64,000 nucleotides of DNA from Favolaschia claudopus (Eukaryota; Basidiomycota; Agaricomycetes; Agaricales; Mycenaceae). The notes beneath the pieces were generated by a model. That model was given only the letters and a program-made list of their open reading frames with translations. It was not told the origin of the DNA and did no database searches. The stretch's first letter is position 1. The number at the start of each line of letters is the position of its first letter. The DNA lies in contig JAWWNJ010000048.1 of the NCBI GenBank assembly GCA_037176885.1, positions 186,001 to 250,000 on the forward strand. The letters run 5' to 3'. Both the position numbers and the translations under genes were made by a program. Shown piece by piece: positions 44,937-56,934 of this stretch.

Positions 44937-45160
44937 ATACCATGAGGGAAGAATCAGACCGAACGGGTAGGACTTCATTTATTCCCTTTATGTCGAGATG
45001 AGGACTGATTGCGAGATGAATGCTTCAGCCTGGGTCCATACCAGTCCGCGTGCCATAATGTTTCGGGTGCCAATGGAACGGAAATTCGAGTCGTAGGTAA
45101 GCATTCGGATCACCTAACGTTTATCTCTCTAAATCCAGAGCACTGAATCCTATCGTAGCT

Positions 45161-45930
45161 TACCGATTCCCGCCTCCGATTTCGAAGATTCTCCTCAAGT
45201 TGAGACTTCGAATTTGGGTTATGCGCAGCCGTTTTTCGTCAACACCACTATCCCCACCCACGAAGATTCGGAGCTAAGTAGTGCATCCGAGTTTCAGGTG
45301 TCGGGCTATGAATGGAAAGCGCTCGCGTTTTGTGAGATTCAAACTCCCGCGTCGTTCGAGAAGCCTCCGAATTCGACGCGTGCCCGAGAAGGTGATTCTA
45401 CGCCGCTGTACGCTGGTGACGACGGCAGCGTACGCAGCGAGTCACCTGGTTCGAACTCAGAAATTGATACTCCCGGTGCAGTGGCAGCGTTGAGCGGGAT
45501 GTTTGGTCGGGATACTACAGAGCCAGTCATGGGGATTAGAGCGCAAAGACTTGCTGCGAGTGGGGCTATTCGCAAGGGTCGTATCCAGCGGAGGCTCAAT
45601 GCCTCTCATTGGGGGGTCGGCAACAGCTTGCGATCCCTTCCTTCCCCCGGCATCGGAACGCTTGGTGATGACGAAGCCGAGGCAAGCGGTATCGCGTGTA
45701 TGTGGGACTCGAAAAACTCCAGCTGCAACAGTATCCTCCTCTTCAAAGACTTGTTGAGGCATCTGAGACAGATACACGGGGTAGCGCGGTACGGGACGGG
45801 GTTGGTGTCAATGTGTTGTAGGTAGGTGGGGTGTGGGAAGGAGGTGCAGGCGCTGTCGTTGAGGAGGCATTTGTTGTCGAGGATTCATGTGGGTGGGGAT
45901 TGTGTAAGGGGTAAGGGGAGGGTTTTGTGA
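45161..45930 (+). pseudogene. zinc-finger gene cut by an in-frame TAG
   Basis: The terminal exon reads PASDFEDSPQVETSNLGYAQ, an acidic/Ser-rich middle, then GIACMWDSKNSSC with LLRHLRQIHGV, which is the first C2H2-like unit of the A/B/C family (CMWDP..C..., HLxxxH). After MCCR a TAG (45823-45825) ends the frame. Beyond it the same frame reads VGCGKEVQALSLRRHLLSRI-H and stops at 45930; this resembles the second unit (CRW...CGDTVQASSLRKH). In the paralogs the codon after CR is Trp (TGG), so TGG to TAG explains the stop. Upstream exons were not resolved. Confidence 0.55.
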
Positions 45931-46503
45931 GGGCGAAGGGCGGAGGGCGAAGGGAATGCGAGTGGGGAGGTAAACGAGGAGCCACCGGTAATATAAGCTG
46001 AATATAATCGAACTGCTACTTACATGTAATAATACTGTGCTGGCAAATCGTAATCTCAGTCGTCCGGTATTGGGCGTTTCGTTCCGATTCGCATCAGAGT
46101 CAGACTAGGTAATATTGAAGAGTAAGGTAGTGTTCATCAATAGCAGTAATTATTTTTGCTTGGTGGACTTTTCTTTCTAATGGAAATCGTAGTCGAAATT
46201 TATGCAAACGCAGTTGCACGGTGAGTTCAAAAAAAGCAGTGCTAAAAGTTAGCCATATTTGCACCGATTCCCACGAACCTGCTCTTGTCCCGAACTTTCA
46301 TCATCTTCGCATATCATTTATTCGGAATTTCCGTGGACCGCAAATCTTCAGAATGACCTCCTGGTCCCGCGACGGCTGACTTGATCTGCGAAGAATACAT
46401 TCATTCATTAACTGAACCTGTGCATCTCTGGTGTTTCATCTCTACGCAATCCTTTCAAGCTGTACATCAAAGTGGAGCGCCGTCGTCGACGCCGTCGCGT
46501 CTT
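45931..46503. other. intergenic, no gene recognised
   Basis: No coding signal is seen. This is the promoter region of the DUF6593 gene. Confidence 0.5.
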
Positions 46504-46510
46504 TATAAAA
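46504..46510 (+). promoter_or_regulatory. TATA box of the DUF6593 gene
   Basis: TATAAAA lies 89 bases before the start codon, with a CT/CA-rich leader between. Confidence 0.5.
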
Positions 46511-46592
46511 TCGAGCTCTCTCGCTGTCCACCCCCGCGATATACGATATACGATATACCTCCTTGGAACTCAAACTCAATCTCAATCTCACC

Positions 46593-47359
46593 ATGTCCCT
46601 CCCCCTCACCTTCGCCGACAAAAAGCTCCTCGAAACCTCGCTCATCGGCCCGGATAACATGGTATACTACACCACCTCCACGACAAAGAGCTGTTCCGGC
46701 CGGAAGCTGACTACGGTCACTGCCGCGAGTGGGGTTGTGGGGCTTATTAATTGGCGGGATAAAACGTTCAGTTTGAATGGCGCTGTGAAGAAGTGGGATG
46801 AGCTAAAGAGGAAGTCGGCGGGGATGTGTCATCCGTGAGTTCTACCTTTCTTTGGATTTTCTTCAGATGTGCATTTTTGAATCTTTGCTCGTCGTTTTGA
46901 TAGAGACCGAGAATGGAACTGGGGCCCACGACCGTTCAACCTCAAATACCACGGCAATTGCAGTAAAGAGCTTCTCGTGCGTCACCACACCATACTTCCC
47001 TCATTCCGCGAGATATAGCAGACTGACGGTGGATTCTTCAGGCAACCCCGCTCAACGGTACCGTCGCCGACACCGTCCGCTTCACAACCCACCGCCAACA
47101 CCTCCTCCACGACAACGAACGCGCTGTGCTCTACTTCCCGTACTACATGCAAGACGAGCTGGAGCGCATGTTCTTGCTGTTGGCGATTTTGTATATGGAT
47201 ATACATCGACAGGATCAGGTGCGTTGCGTTGACGAGTTTCTTTGCAATGCTTGGGGTTTCGCTTGGATGGTTTACTGATGAATCGGTGTTTGCTCGGTAT
47301 TTTTTTAGGAGAAAGAGATTACGGGGGCTGCGATTGATGCGTCTACTGCCACTATCTGA
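46593..47359 (+). CDS. DUF6593 family protein
   Basis: Four exons start at ATG 46593 (MSLPLTFADKKLLETSLIGP). Blocks are NMVYYTTSTTKSCSGRKLTT, GLINWRDKTFSLNG, then after the intron at about 46835 REWNWGPRPFNLKYHGNC, LHDNERAVLYFPYYMQDELE and, in the last exon, EKEITGAAIDASTATI-stop. This matches the small basidiomycete family catalogued as DUF6593, whose function is unknown. It has no signal peptide. Confidence 0.72.
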
Positions 47360-47534
47360 GGGTCTGTTCGCAGCACGCCACGGAAAGAAAGAAAGGAATC
47401 AACGAAGCGGAGCGCAATTGGCGTAAACTGTATCACAAATACTTAACACATGAATTTCGGCTGGAAATTTCCCGCCCCCCGTAGACTGCAGCTAAGTACG
47501 TTCTGATTTCTCTACGATTTTTTCGGAATGCCCT

Positions 47535-47700
47535 ATTTTTCTCCCTGTATGATATGACATTACGAATCGAATGATTTATCGCTTGTCGAAAAAATCTATA
47601 CACAAATCGACACGATTCAATTGACTCACTGCGCCGGCCACGCCTCCAACGGTTTCAGCCCCCAGTCTTCCAACCATGCTGAAAACAAACGCCTCCCGGA
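47535..47700 (-). pseudogene. relic of the 3' end of the SGNH esterase gene
   Basis: On the - strand it encodes RLFSAWLEDWGLKPLEAWPA-Q-stop (stop at 47626), the same as the C-terminus of the intact gene ending at 49734. The 3' flank also matches (TTTATCGCTTGTCG, CCTGTATGA). Nothing upstream of about 47700 matches, so it is a truncated duplicate. Confidence 0.75.
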
Positions 47701-48027
47701 TACACCGTGCCCGCTAGTCTCCGCCCCCGCCAATTCAAGGCCAATCTTCATGGAAATTCTCAACCCATACTCGTCCTTACAATCAACTTACAATATCCTC
47801 AGGCTCTCTTCGCTTTGGCTGGCGACTTTCCGTTGCTGCCCTGCCTGGAGGACAGCCACACCCACTATCAAAGCGTTGCAAGACATTGTTCTCTTTATCT
47901 GGACATGCCACCGGCCAGAATTGGTAGCGCCGGGTGCGATTGGCCACAACGCTCTGATTCCCTTTGTGGCCAATCCCTATAAAAGCAAACGCTCGAGGAC
48001 GGGCTGTGTCGCCACTCTTCTTCACCC

Positions 48028-49625
48028 ATGTCTTCCATCTACGAATCTCTCCTCATTTCCGCCCTCCTCGACCCGATGGGTCCGAATTCTGCCTGCGCCG
48101 AAGCCCTTGCGAACAGCGTGCCGCACATGCTCCTCGAAGTATTGTCGAGAAAGGCGCAGTACCAGGTTCAGCTTCTCGACGCTACGATGAAGTTCTTGAC
48201 CACTCCGCGCTCCGAGGACGACCACCGGCGCTTACGCGAGCATCTGTCGGAATGCCACTGCAGTCCCCGAAACAAAGCCATCCCGGGACTCCACAATCCC
48301 TCATCGCCACCGACGCGCGAACAAGCGCTAACCTTCCTTGACATCATCATGCAAATGCTCTGTTGCCACACTATTCTCCCTACAGTCCGCCGAACGACCG
48401 TCACCCTTCCCCCTTCCAACGCAAAGAAGGGGTGGCCACGCGACGAGCGGGATCTCAATCCCTTTGGTCTTTCCCCAACTGCCCTCTGTGATACCCTCCT
48501 CCAATGGACGGCCAACCCCCAGCACGGCTCGAGCGTCTTCTCCGTCATCGGCACCCTCTCCCTCGCATCCCCCGAATTCAACATTCACGTCTTGACCACT
48601 CCGCGCGTATTCCACCTCGCCACCTCGCACCTCGAGCACGCGCTCACCCACCCCGCCCCCAAACAAATCTCCCTCCAGTACCTCCACTTCATCAGCCAAA
48701 TCACCGCCTGCGTCGACGGCCTCTTCGTCGCCGTCTCCCACAGTACCCCCGACCTCATCAACCACCTCCTCACCAGCCCCCACCTCGGCATCGGTACGAG
48801 AATGCTCGCAATCGCACGAGGCATGCAAAGCATCCTCCCGACAACGCGGGCGAATTTACAACAGCGAAGCGACATGGCTCGGACGGTGCTTTGGTTCCAG
48901 ACCGTATGCGAGACGTTCGGCGAGAATTTTGTGCTTACGGGGGCGCCTGAGCCGTCGATTCCTCTGAGTGTGCTGGGAGAGCTCGCGATGTTTGAATTGG
49001 CGTGGAAGTCGATGGTGTTAACGAGGAGTCTCCGGTGCGCAGTGGGGAGGACTGATTCCGATTGTGAGCCGCCGAGGCCGCGGGCGTCGCATTTGTGTAA
49101 GGGGTGCGGAGTTGTGAGGTATTGCGGTCGTCCAGTGCGTGTTTATTAAGTAATCCACTTCGACATTGATACTCATGATCATGGACTTGCATAGCATCAA
49201 CGCCTGGCGTGGAAATCCGCCGTATCACCACACCGGGCTAACCAGAGGTCCTGCCATACAAGCGGCCGGCCAGTTCCCTGATTGCGTTGTGGGATCGACC
49301 CCCTGGAAAGATGACGTGCTCGGATAACAACTTGTAGGATTCTGTAAGGATAAACACCCGTACAGTACTACATTGTTTGTTTTCCGTAAACTCGCTGTTC
49401 AGACTGTGGACCGCGCGAGTATAATAAACCCCCCCCCCCCCCCGGGCACTCTGCCAAATCGTTCAGGCGCTCCGTTCCGCTATACACATGGAAGACGACG
49501 ATCGGTGGAAGGAGCTGCTTGATACTAACAATGTAGGTGAGTTTCTCAGGCTTTGTGGTTTACATAAACCGCCAGCGAGTTTGGCGAAGGCGATTGTGAG
49601 TGTAAGCGAGCGTCCGATGGAGTAG
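48028..49625 (+). pseudogene. MYND zinc-finger gene interrupted by a SINE-like insertion
   Basis: The long first exon from ATG 48028 (MSSIYESLLISALLDPMGPN) encodes a helical body. It ends in CKGCGVVRYCGRP, the start of a MYND zinc finger. After an intron (GTGCGT..CATAG, 49135-49194) it continues HQRLAWKSAVSPHR. There the frame is broken by about 209 bases flanked by CCGGGC repeats. Beyond the insert the same frame continues ALCQIVQALRSAIHMEDDD and RWKELLDTNN to a TAG at 49623, supplying the H...C ending of the MYND consensus. One expected Cys (after GRP) appears as His, which may be a splice-border error. With the insert, translation stops at about 49281 and loses the last zinc ligand. Confidence 0.72.
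49239..49441 (+). mobile_element. SINE-like insertion with poly-C end
   Basis: The 203-bp insert is bounded by CCGGGC at 49233-49238 and 49442-49447. It contains GGATCGACCCC (49292-49302), one mismatch from the Pol III B-box consensus GGTTCRANNCC. TAACCAGAGG at its start resembles a weak A-box. The end is AATAAA followed by a run of C. This layout is that of a tRNA-derived short retroposon, but a C tail is unusual. The target duplication and restored MYND frame define the borders; the right border could slide within the C run. Confidence 0.6.
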
Positions 49626-49733
49626 ACGTGTTATTGCAATTTATATAATTCTTTTCTCCCTGTATGACATTACGAATAGAACGGTTTATCGCTTGTCGCA
49701 AATGTAAACAGAATTCGACGCAATTCGATCGAC

Positions 49734-51665
49734 TCACTGCGCCGGCCATGCCTCCAACGGCTTCAATCCCCAATCTTCCAACCACGCCGAGAACAAACGC
49801 GCGATCTTCGCATGTCCTTCGACACTCGGATGAAGATTGCTGCAAGAAGTGTCGATGCATTAGAATCAGAAGATTTTGAGGAAGGAAAGCCAAAGGAAAT
49901 GAGAAGTGAATTATGTAAGGGAGGCGGAGCAAAGACGAAGATGAAGCGAGAGGGAAAAGAGAACCAAGGATGAAAAATGAGCACTCACTCGGGAAACACA
50001 TCATCATATCCCACCCACCCAGTCGTATTGACAAGAAACAGGTTTTCGTCGCCCATCGATTTTCTAAATGCATCATTTTAGCCTCGTTCGTTTGGTGCGG
50101 ATTAAGGGAGGAAGGACCGTGAGAAATCAACTCACCTAGCATCCAACACCTCTTGATACGCCCCATCGTAGTAGTACGCGTTCGGCCCAGAAGGCTGCGG
50201 CCAGCCCCACTGCACGCGTTACCAGATTTAGATTAATTGGAGGGAGCGAAGAGGGAGAAGAGAGTGGAAAGGAATAACGCACAGGAGTGAACAAGAAGAA
50301 CGGCTGTGTCGGATACAGCTCTTTCCTTATTTTCGTTAGGAAGTCGATGTAGGTCGACACGAAGAGGGGCTGGGGGACGAGTTGCGAGGCGTCATTGGCG
50401 CTATACGTGGACCATTACAAGTTGAGTTCAACGAATGAGGCGGAGAGAGAGTAGAGGTTGAAAACGCACCCGATATGCACAACGACGTGCGTCCTCTTTG
50501 GTACATCACGTCGGAAATTCCAGGGGGTGGTGTAGTTGTGTACGGTTGAGTAGTAGTACGAAGTGTCCTCCGTCTGTGCCGAGCATGAGTAATGTTAACT
50601 ATCCATGTGAGGATAAAATAGCAGTCAAACGAACGAACAAACCTTGAAGAACTGGTACGACATCCCATGAGCGTTCCCAAATGAGAAGATGTCCTGTTGA
50701 ATTGCGGTTAGTATTCAGCCTTTACTCTGAAGCGAAACAACCATCCAATCAAACGAAAAGAAATGCGAAGAACGGAGCAACTGAAGTTCAAAGAAAGACA
50801 GATGAACTCACGACCAACGCCGCCCCCGGCTGCGCAACGATGCTCTGCTCCGCCTTGAACCGTTCCGCAACGATGAAGTCCCAAGCCTGAAGCGCCCCGA
50901 GAGGGGTGGTGTACCCCGTGGAGAAGGAGTCGCCGATGAATTCGAATGCGAGGGGGGAGGAGGGGTAGGGGATGAGTGTCGGCGGCTATTGTGTGGATAT
51001 CAGAGAACGAAGGGGACAGAATGATAGGAAAGCTCACGAGATGCGAGTCACTGGAGACCTCGATATCGATGCTCTCGAGGTGCATTTGGCTGGAGAAATA
51101 CATTTGTGTGAGGATGCGGATCGTTGTTATGTCTGTTTTGCTTTTGCTTTGAAGTTGAGAGGGGAGAGGGACTTGATTCGGGCTGAAATATATGCGGCAA
51201 ACGATTCAAATTCAAGGACAGTTGCATGAACAGGAGAAAGAAAGAAAAACAACGCGCACCCAGCAGACGCGTTGAACGGGACCCACTCGCCGTAGTTGAT
51301 CGACACCCCGAGCGCGACGAGGGGAAAGGTCGTGTTTTGGCCTAGGGTGAGGGTGATGGATTTGAGGGTCGAGGGGCTGGAAAGAGCGAGTGCGAAGCCG
51401 GAGGCGGACCTTTGATAATAATATGGCGTCAATTTCTCTAACGAGAACTATATGAAAGGTCAACGCACCACCACGTCTCAGGCGCATCATCCCATCTTCC
51501 ATGGTAAAACAACAAGGGGTGGGTGTGTGGGACGTGGACCTTCGTCACGAAGTCTTCAGAACTACTAGCGATTGAATCGGCGAAGGACGCAGAGACGATG
51601 GTAGATGCAAAGACCAGGATAGCGAGAACGGAGGCCAGGGAGGGGAGAAGTGAGTTCAAGCGCAT
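49734..51665 (-). CDS. secreted CE2-like SGNH esterase
   Basis: This multi-exon gene starts at ATG 51665 with a signal peptide (MRLNSLLPSLASVLAILVFA). The N-terminal beta domain reads HTHPLLFYHGRWDDAPETWW and TFPLVALGVSINYGEW, as in carbohydrate esterase family 2. Then the SGNH blocks follow: GDSFSTGYTTP with the nucleophile Ser, HVVVHIGANDAS (GxND), and DNLHPSVEGHAKIARLFSAW (DxxH). The C-terminus is LEDWGLKPLEAWPAQ. CE2 enzymes remove acetyl groups from xylan or other acetylated sugars; the exact substrate is not known here. The gene is convergent with the MYND gene. Confidence 0.87.
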
Positions 51666-52659
51666 GGTGTCCAGCGAGTGTCAAGAACCTGAAAGCGAAG
51701 GCGAGTTTTATTACTGAAACGTAGGGATCAATGTCGGTGCCGAGGAAGCGCCGCAGGTACATGGTCAGACGACGAGGAGGACTTGTACGCGGACCGGGCG
51801 GTATACGTTCCGCCTGCGAATGCCGACGCCGCCGTCGATGAATGCCCCTTTATCGCGTACGAAGGGGAAGAATCCATATTTTGCTATATTTCTTACTGAG
51901 GACGGCGGGCGAGTGTCGTCTGAGTTAAAACCTGTAGGAGCTTAGTACTGGTTAGTCTGCCATGCCAGTGTGGATTTGGACGTAGAGTCCTGGGAGACTT
52001 GTTTTCGACACCCTGGGTTCTGCGATATGAGCTTTTGGTCCTTGGAGCTGCAAATGTGCTCGAGCATCCTCAATATCGAGGTCATTGTTAGGGAGATAGT
52101 TGGTGTCAGACTATTGAGCGATTGAGTGGATGAATGAGCATGGCATATGGTTGGCGGTGAGTGTCAGGGTTGCTGTTCCCTGGCGTGACAGTCACCAGAT
52201 CATGATCGTCACCATACTTGACAGTCACACTTCACCTTTTGTCCACGAACCACCATGTCGAACGAAGTGGCTCACCTACTGGCACAATCTGCGTAATTTC
52301 AGCATAGAACTCGAAGCACGAAATATCTCCCTTCGGGCTCTGATTTTTTTTCCATTTTAATGCCACACCAGACGGCGAAATATCTGAGTCCCCTCTCGTG
52401 AACTTTTGCCAACGAGCCAGCTGTTCTGGTTCGTACGTGAATATACTCGCTTAAACCATCGAAATGGTCTGACATTTTTTCCGGAGATTTCTCACATGTT
52501 AACCAGAGTTCTGAATATAATCTGGATATTCCCGTGAATTTTGCTTGAATTTTGCCGCCGCCAAGATCCTTGTTCGCCGGCTCGGCTTGACACATCTCCA
52601 AAGCTGTCAAGCATCGCCTCATTTCTCTCTTTTCCTCCAACGACGACGGTCGACCCTAC
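51666..52659. other. intergenic, no gene recognised
   Basis: This lies between the divergent esterase and NLR genes. No other coding exon pattern is seen. Confidence 0.5.
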
Positions 52660-55600
52660 ATGAAGACTCTCAAGGGAATTCTCGCACGGCGGACCCGCAA
52701 TTCAGCCATAGAATCTCGATCGTACATGCCGGATCACATTAGGAAGCTCAAGAGCGGACTTGTTCTGCTACTCAGCAGGGTGGAATCAATCCTCGACGGC
52801 ACACCCTTCAAGATTCCCATTAGTGTCGTCAACGCTGTCGTCGATTTAGCACAGGTTAGCACTTTACAGCCAGCGCTAGTCATATCAAGCCCGTGCAAAT
52901 GTTTCCACAGAGCGTATCAGATAACAGTGATGACTTGCGAGCATTACTCCAAGAAGTTTCGCACCAACTCGAGATTGTGAACTCGGTTTTACCGGACACT
53001 TCAACTTCAGAGGGGAAAGATCGGATTCTGAAATTTTCCGAGTACGTCTTCAGTTCAAAAGTTTTCTGTTTCCACTAAGGCTTGGCTGTCGAGATTTCTG
53101 GAAACTGAATTGAACGCCATAGAAGCCCTAACCAAGCGGAGTTCGCTCAAGCGGATCTTAGAGAGTGAAGAGGATATCAAAACGATCGAGGCTGTCATGA
53201 GAAGAATCGATACACGTCTGAGGTCTTTCCATGTATGCCCTTGTCGAGCTCGCGGATGAAGTGGCCAGCTAATGAAACCTTTAGCTCGATATTACCATCT
53301 CCATTGAAAGAAAGGTCGATAATTCGAGCGTAGGTTTTTCCAGGTTTCTTAGCCATTTATCTAATATTAATTCACGATGATCAGATTGACGCTGGTGCGT
53401 GTGCTGAGTGGTGAGCACAAGAAAATTCGACTGATCGTCTGACACTGTCTTTAGCATTACGCATCCTATACGGCGCTTCAGCGACCGACGGGACCCATGA
53501 TTCAGCTCACAGCTACACCCATCCGCCGTGTCACCCGAACACTCGAATGGAAATTCTCGATCGTTTGAGCCAATGGTCGCAGGACAGCAGCAGTTCACAA
53601 ATTCTGTGGATGCATGGCCCTGCGGGAACCGGAAAATCTGCAATTGCTCAAAGCTTCTGCGAGGAATTGCAGTCTCGAAACTGTCTCGCCGGCAGCTTCT
53701 TCTTCAAGCGTGGGCACCCCTCTCGCGAAGATTCCACCAAGCTGTGGCCGACAATCGCGTATCAGCTCGCTCTGGTTTCCCAATCCTTCAAAGGCGCTCT
53801 TGCTATGCGGTTGACAGCTGATCCAGCCCTTGTCGACAAATCCCTCTCAATTCAATTGCAGAAGCTTTTAATTGAGCCATATAACCGACCCGGCGATAGC
53901 CTGATCATCGTCATTGATGGCCTCGACGAATGCGAAGACGAAAGCCAGCAACAAGAGCTGCTGCGCTCAATCGCTCGATCCCTCCCAGCTCAGCCTTTGC
54001 TTCGCATTCTCGTCTCCAGCAGGCCAGAGGCGCATATCAAAGATGTTTTCGATGGACCTGTGCTACAGTTCTGCGAGCGTTTGGACGTCCACGGCTCCTT
54101 CGACGACGTCTCCATTTATCTCATGGACGAATTCAAACGGATCAGCGAAACTCATACCGCTATGGCCGAAATTTCCGCTGCCTGGCCCAGCGACAAACAA
54201 ATTCAGCACATTCTAAATAAATCGTCAGGCCATTTCATCTATGCCGCGACGGTCATTCGATTTGTGGCGGACCAAGATTTCGATCCAATGAAACGCCTTG
54301 AACTCGTCACTCAGATTCATCCCGAGCCCCAAGATGATGAACATTCATCGCCTTTTGCTGCGCTCGACGAACTATACCATCATATCCTGACTATGGTTCC
54401 ATACCGATCCCAGCTCTCCCGTGTCCTGGCTGTAATTATGGCCGGGCTAATCGATCGTCTGAACGTCGAAGATATTGGGCAACTTCTTGGTTTAAAACCT
54501 ACGCAGGTTCTTTTGACGCTACGCCGTCTTCATTCGCTGATCAAGATCGAACATAATCATGTCGCAAAACGGCGACTTGGTGCGGACTTTTATATCTTAG
54601 TCTACCATGCTTCGTTCCTCGACTTCCTCCGCGACTCGACGCGCTCTCGGAATTTTCACTTCAGTGCTGTGGACAGACAGAACCTGGCCATCGACTTACT
54701 CAAATGCTGGGCGGAACCTGACATTCGTATGGGCTAGTGAGCGTTCGTTATACTAATGCACGTGCATATTGATACATTTTTTGCAGTCTCCTTGTCTCCT
54801 CTCTCCTTTTTATAATAACCACCCGGCTCACTCAGGAGATGTGTAGTCTCCTCGGTTCGTTCAGGTTGGAATATGCACTTTCAGGTGTATTTCCTGCAAA
54901 CACTGACCACGTACTGACGTGGCTAAAGGTGCGTAAAATCACGTCTCATCTCATGAGATCTTCTGACGCAGGGAAATGTCAGATGGAGGAGGCTCCTGTC
55001 GATTTATTCCAAACCTGGGAGGAAATTTGCTTTGCCGCGAAATTTAATGCGGAATGCATTCGTAGCGTTCCCTCGAGTCTAACTGACGAGGTTGCTGATT
55101 CCGAAATGCACACCCTCGACTATATTCGGTCAATAACCTCACCGGAATTAATAAGGATGATGCACATGTATCGTCTCTTTTCCCTCCCATTCCTAGAACA
55201 CGGCACTGCTATTGAATGCATGGACGGAGCCCGCATGGTTTTCAAAGCTTATGGTCTTTCGGGAAAAGATGCGCGAACTGCCATCTGCGCCTTACGCAAC
55301 GAATTTGGCGACTCTGTTCCTTGGAGGCGCCTATTTCGGTCGATTTCCTATCCCCCACGCATCCGGGATCTCCACCCTGATCCTTCTCTGGAAATAGTTG
55401 TGCGATGGTGCTTGGAGGAACTGCCTCGCCAGCGCAACGTTTGGTAAGGTTTCAAACTTTGGCTATCTCTTCTACTGCTCATCGTCGGAGGCCCAATCAG
55501 GATTCTACCAGCTTGGTCCTGTGTGTTGAGATCTTGTCCGCCGTCTCCCGAGCTTCTACAGACCTTGCGTAACAGTCAAGCCTACCTGACTGCATACATC

Positions 55601-55859
55601 TCTCGAGAGATGATATTTTGGGATGTGAGTAGTGCTACTCTTGAAGAGTGAGTGAGTCATTACTCATACTTTCTGTATTCAGTACGGTGCCCCTTCTGAG
55701 AACCACCACTGGCACAATATTTTGCAATGGCTTCAGGTAAATCTGTTTCACGACGTTCCGAAAACTCGTGTCGGTGTTGACGCAATGTTCTACCTGGCAG
55801 ACATTTCCGGATCCGCCCTCAGATATGATACAGTATGTCAGAGATCAACTTCCAGCTGA
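52660..55859 (+). CDS. NLR-like STAND protein (MLKL-like N-terminus, NACHT)
   Basis: The ATG at 52660 starts MKTLKGILARRTRNS. The first exons encode a helical N-terminal domain (KLKSGLVLLLSRVESILDGT, PFKIPISVVNAVVDLAQ, SDDLRALLQEVSHQLEIVN) like the MLKL/HeLo-like four-helix domain of agaricomycete NLRs. A NACHT NTPase follows in the long exon 53491-54733: Walker A GPAGTGKSAIAQ (53623 on), Walker B LIIVIDGLDECED, and RILVSSRPEAHIKDVF (sensor 1), then a winged-helix-type block (LDELYHHILTMVPYRSQLSR). The C-terminal exons (to TGA 55857) are helical without evident WD40, ankyrin or TPR repeats. NLRs of this kind are thought to act in self/non-self recognition and cell death. A few early introns are uncertain. 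Confidence 0.85.
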
Positions 55860-55920
55860 CTCGGTTGAGGATGAGTTGTGGATGTCGTGGAAAGAATTCA
55901 CAGGCTGGTGATGGGGTGGG

Positions 55921-56928
55921 TATGGCGGTTAAAGTGCACATTTATTAATTCCCCCCAAATATATGACATTTTTGCGGATCCCCTCTATAAATGGGGTTTT
56001 TGGCGTGATTCCCTCCAAAAAGACACATCCAAAGTTGCCGAGATTATTTGGGGGGAATTCACGAACTTCCCCCCAAATACAAAGTCAAAAGTCCCCCCCC
56101 CCCCAAATAAACTTCCAATTTTCATTGTTTGACCAAACTCTCAATTCAAAAGTATCACTCCCAGTAATTACCCTGGTTAGTCCCACTACTCCGTCCTTCA
56201 TTGGTTCCACGCAAAGTATAGGTCATTTTGACCATCAGTACAAACTCGGCACTCTCCGAGGTCTGAGTCGGCCTTGTCCGGCATCTCTGTTAGACCTCAG
56301 TATAACCGTTGCAGTCTTCATTGTTTGAATGCTAGTTGAACGGAGCACGACCTGGAGCATAACTAATGAGCAGATCAGCGGGGAAGGGCCGAAAGGTGCG
56401 CTATCCGAGATGCCCGAAGCCGACTTTGTGGGACTCTCTACTTATATCAATTCACATTGGATGGAGTTGAGTCTTGCCTCTAGGTTCCAGGCTTGGGCAA
56501 TATTTTTCTTGGCAGACCTACAGAATACACGAGATCTTTAGAGCTAACTGCTACTGTATCAGACAGAGATGCCGGAGAATGCCGCCGTCGGAGCGTGCCG
56601 AGCTTGTACTGATGGCTAAAACAGCCTATAATTTGCGTGGAACCAATGAAGGACGGAGTAGGGAGACTAAGCAGGGTACTCACCGAGAGTGACACTATCA
56701 AATCGCGGGGGTTGGGTCAAAAAATGAAAGTTGGAACTCGGAAGTTTATTTGGGGGGAAAGTTCGACTTTGTATTTGGGGGGAGTTGGAATTTTCCCCCC
56801 AAATAATTCCGTTGACTTCGAAGGTGTCTTTTGTGGGGGGATTTTACCAAGCACCCCATTTATAGGGGGATCGGCAAAAATTTTGTATATTTGGGGGGAA
56901 TTATTAAATGTGCACTTTAACCGCCATA
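55921..56928. mobile_element. 1.0-kb foldback element with about 370-bp inverted arms
   Basis: The left arm (55921-56291) and right arm (56563-56928) are inverted copies. The ends read TATGGCGGTTAAAGTGCACA inward from both sides, and inner matches include CTCCGTCCTTCATTGGTTCC. The direct repeat GGTGGG flanks it (55915-55920, 56929-56934). The 271-bp loop has no gene. It starts 61 bases after the NLR stop codon, so it may lie in that gene's 3' UTR. It is non-autonomous; its helper family is unknown. Confidence 0.88.
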
Positions 56929-56934
56929 GGTGGG

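Noticed and set aside
49429..49443. Poly-C run as a sequencing artefact
   Set aside because: It is possible, but the run sits exactly at the edge of an insertion with a duplication that restores a gene frame, so I interpret it as the insert's end.
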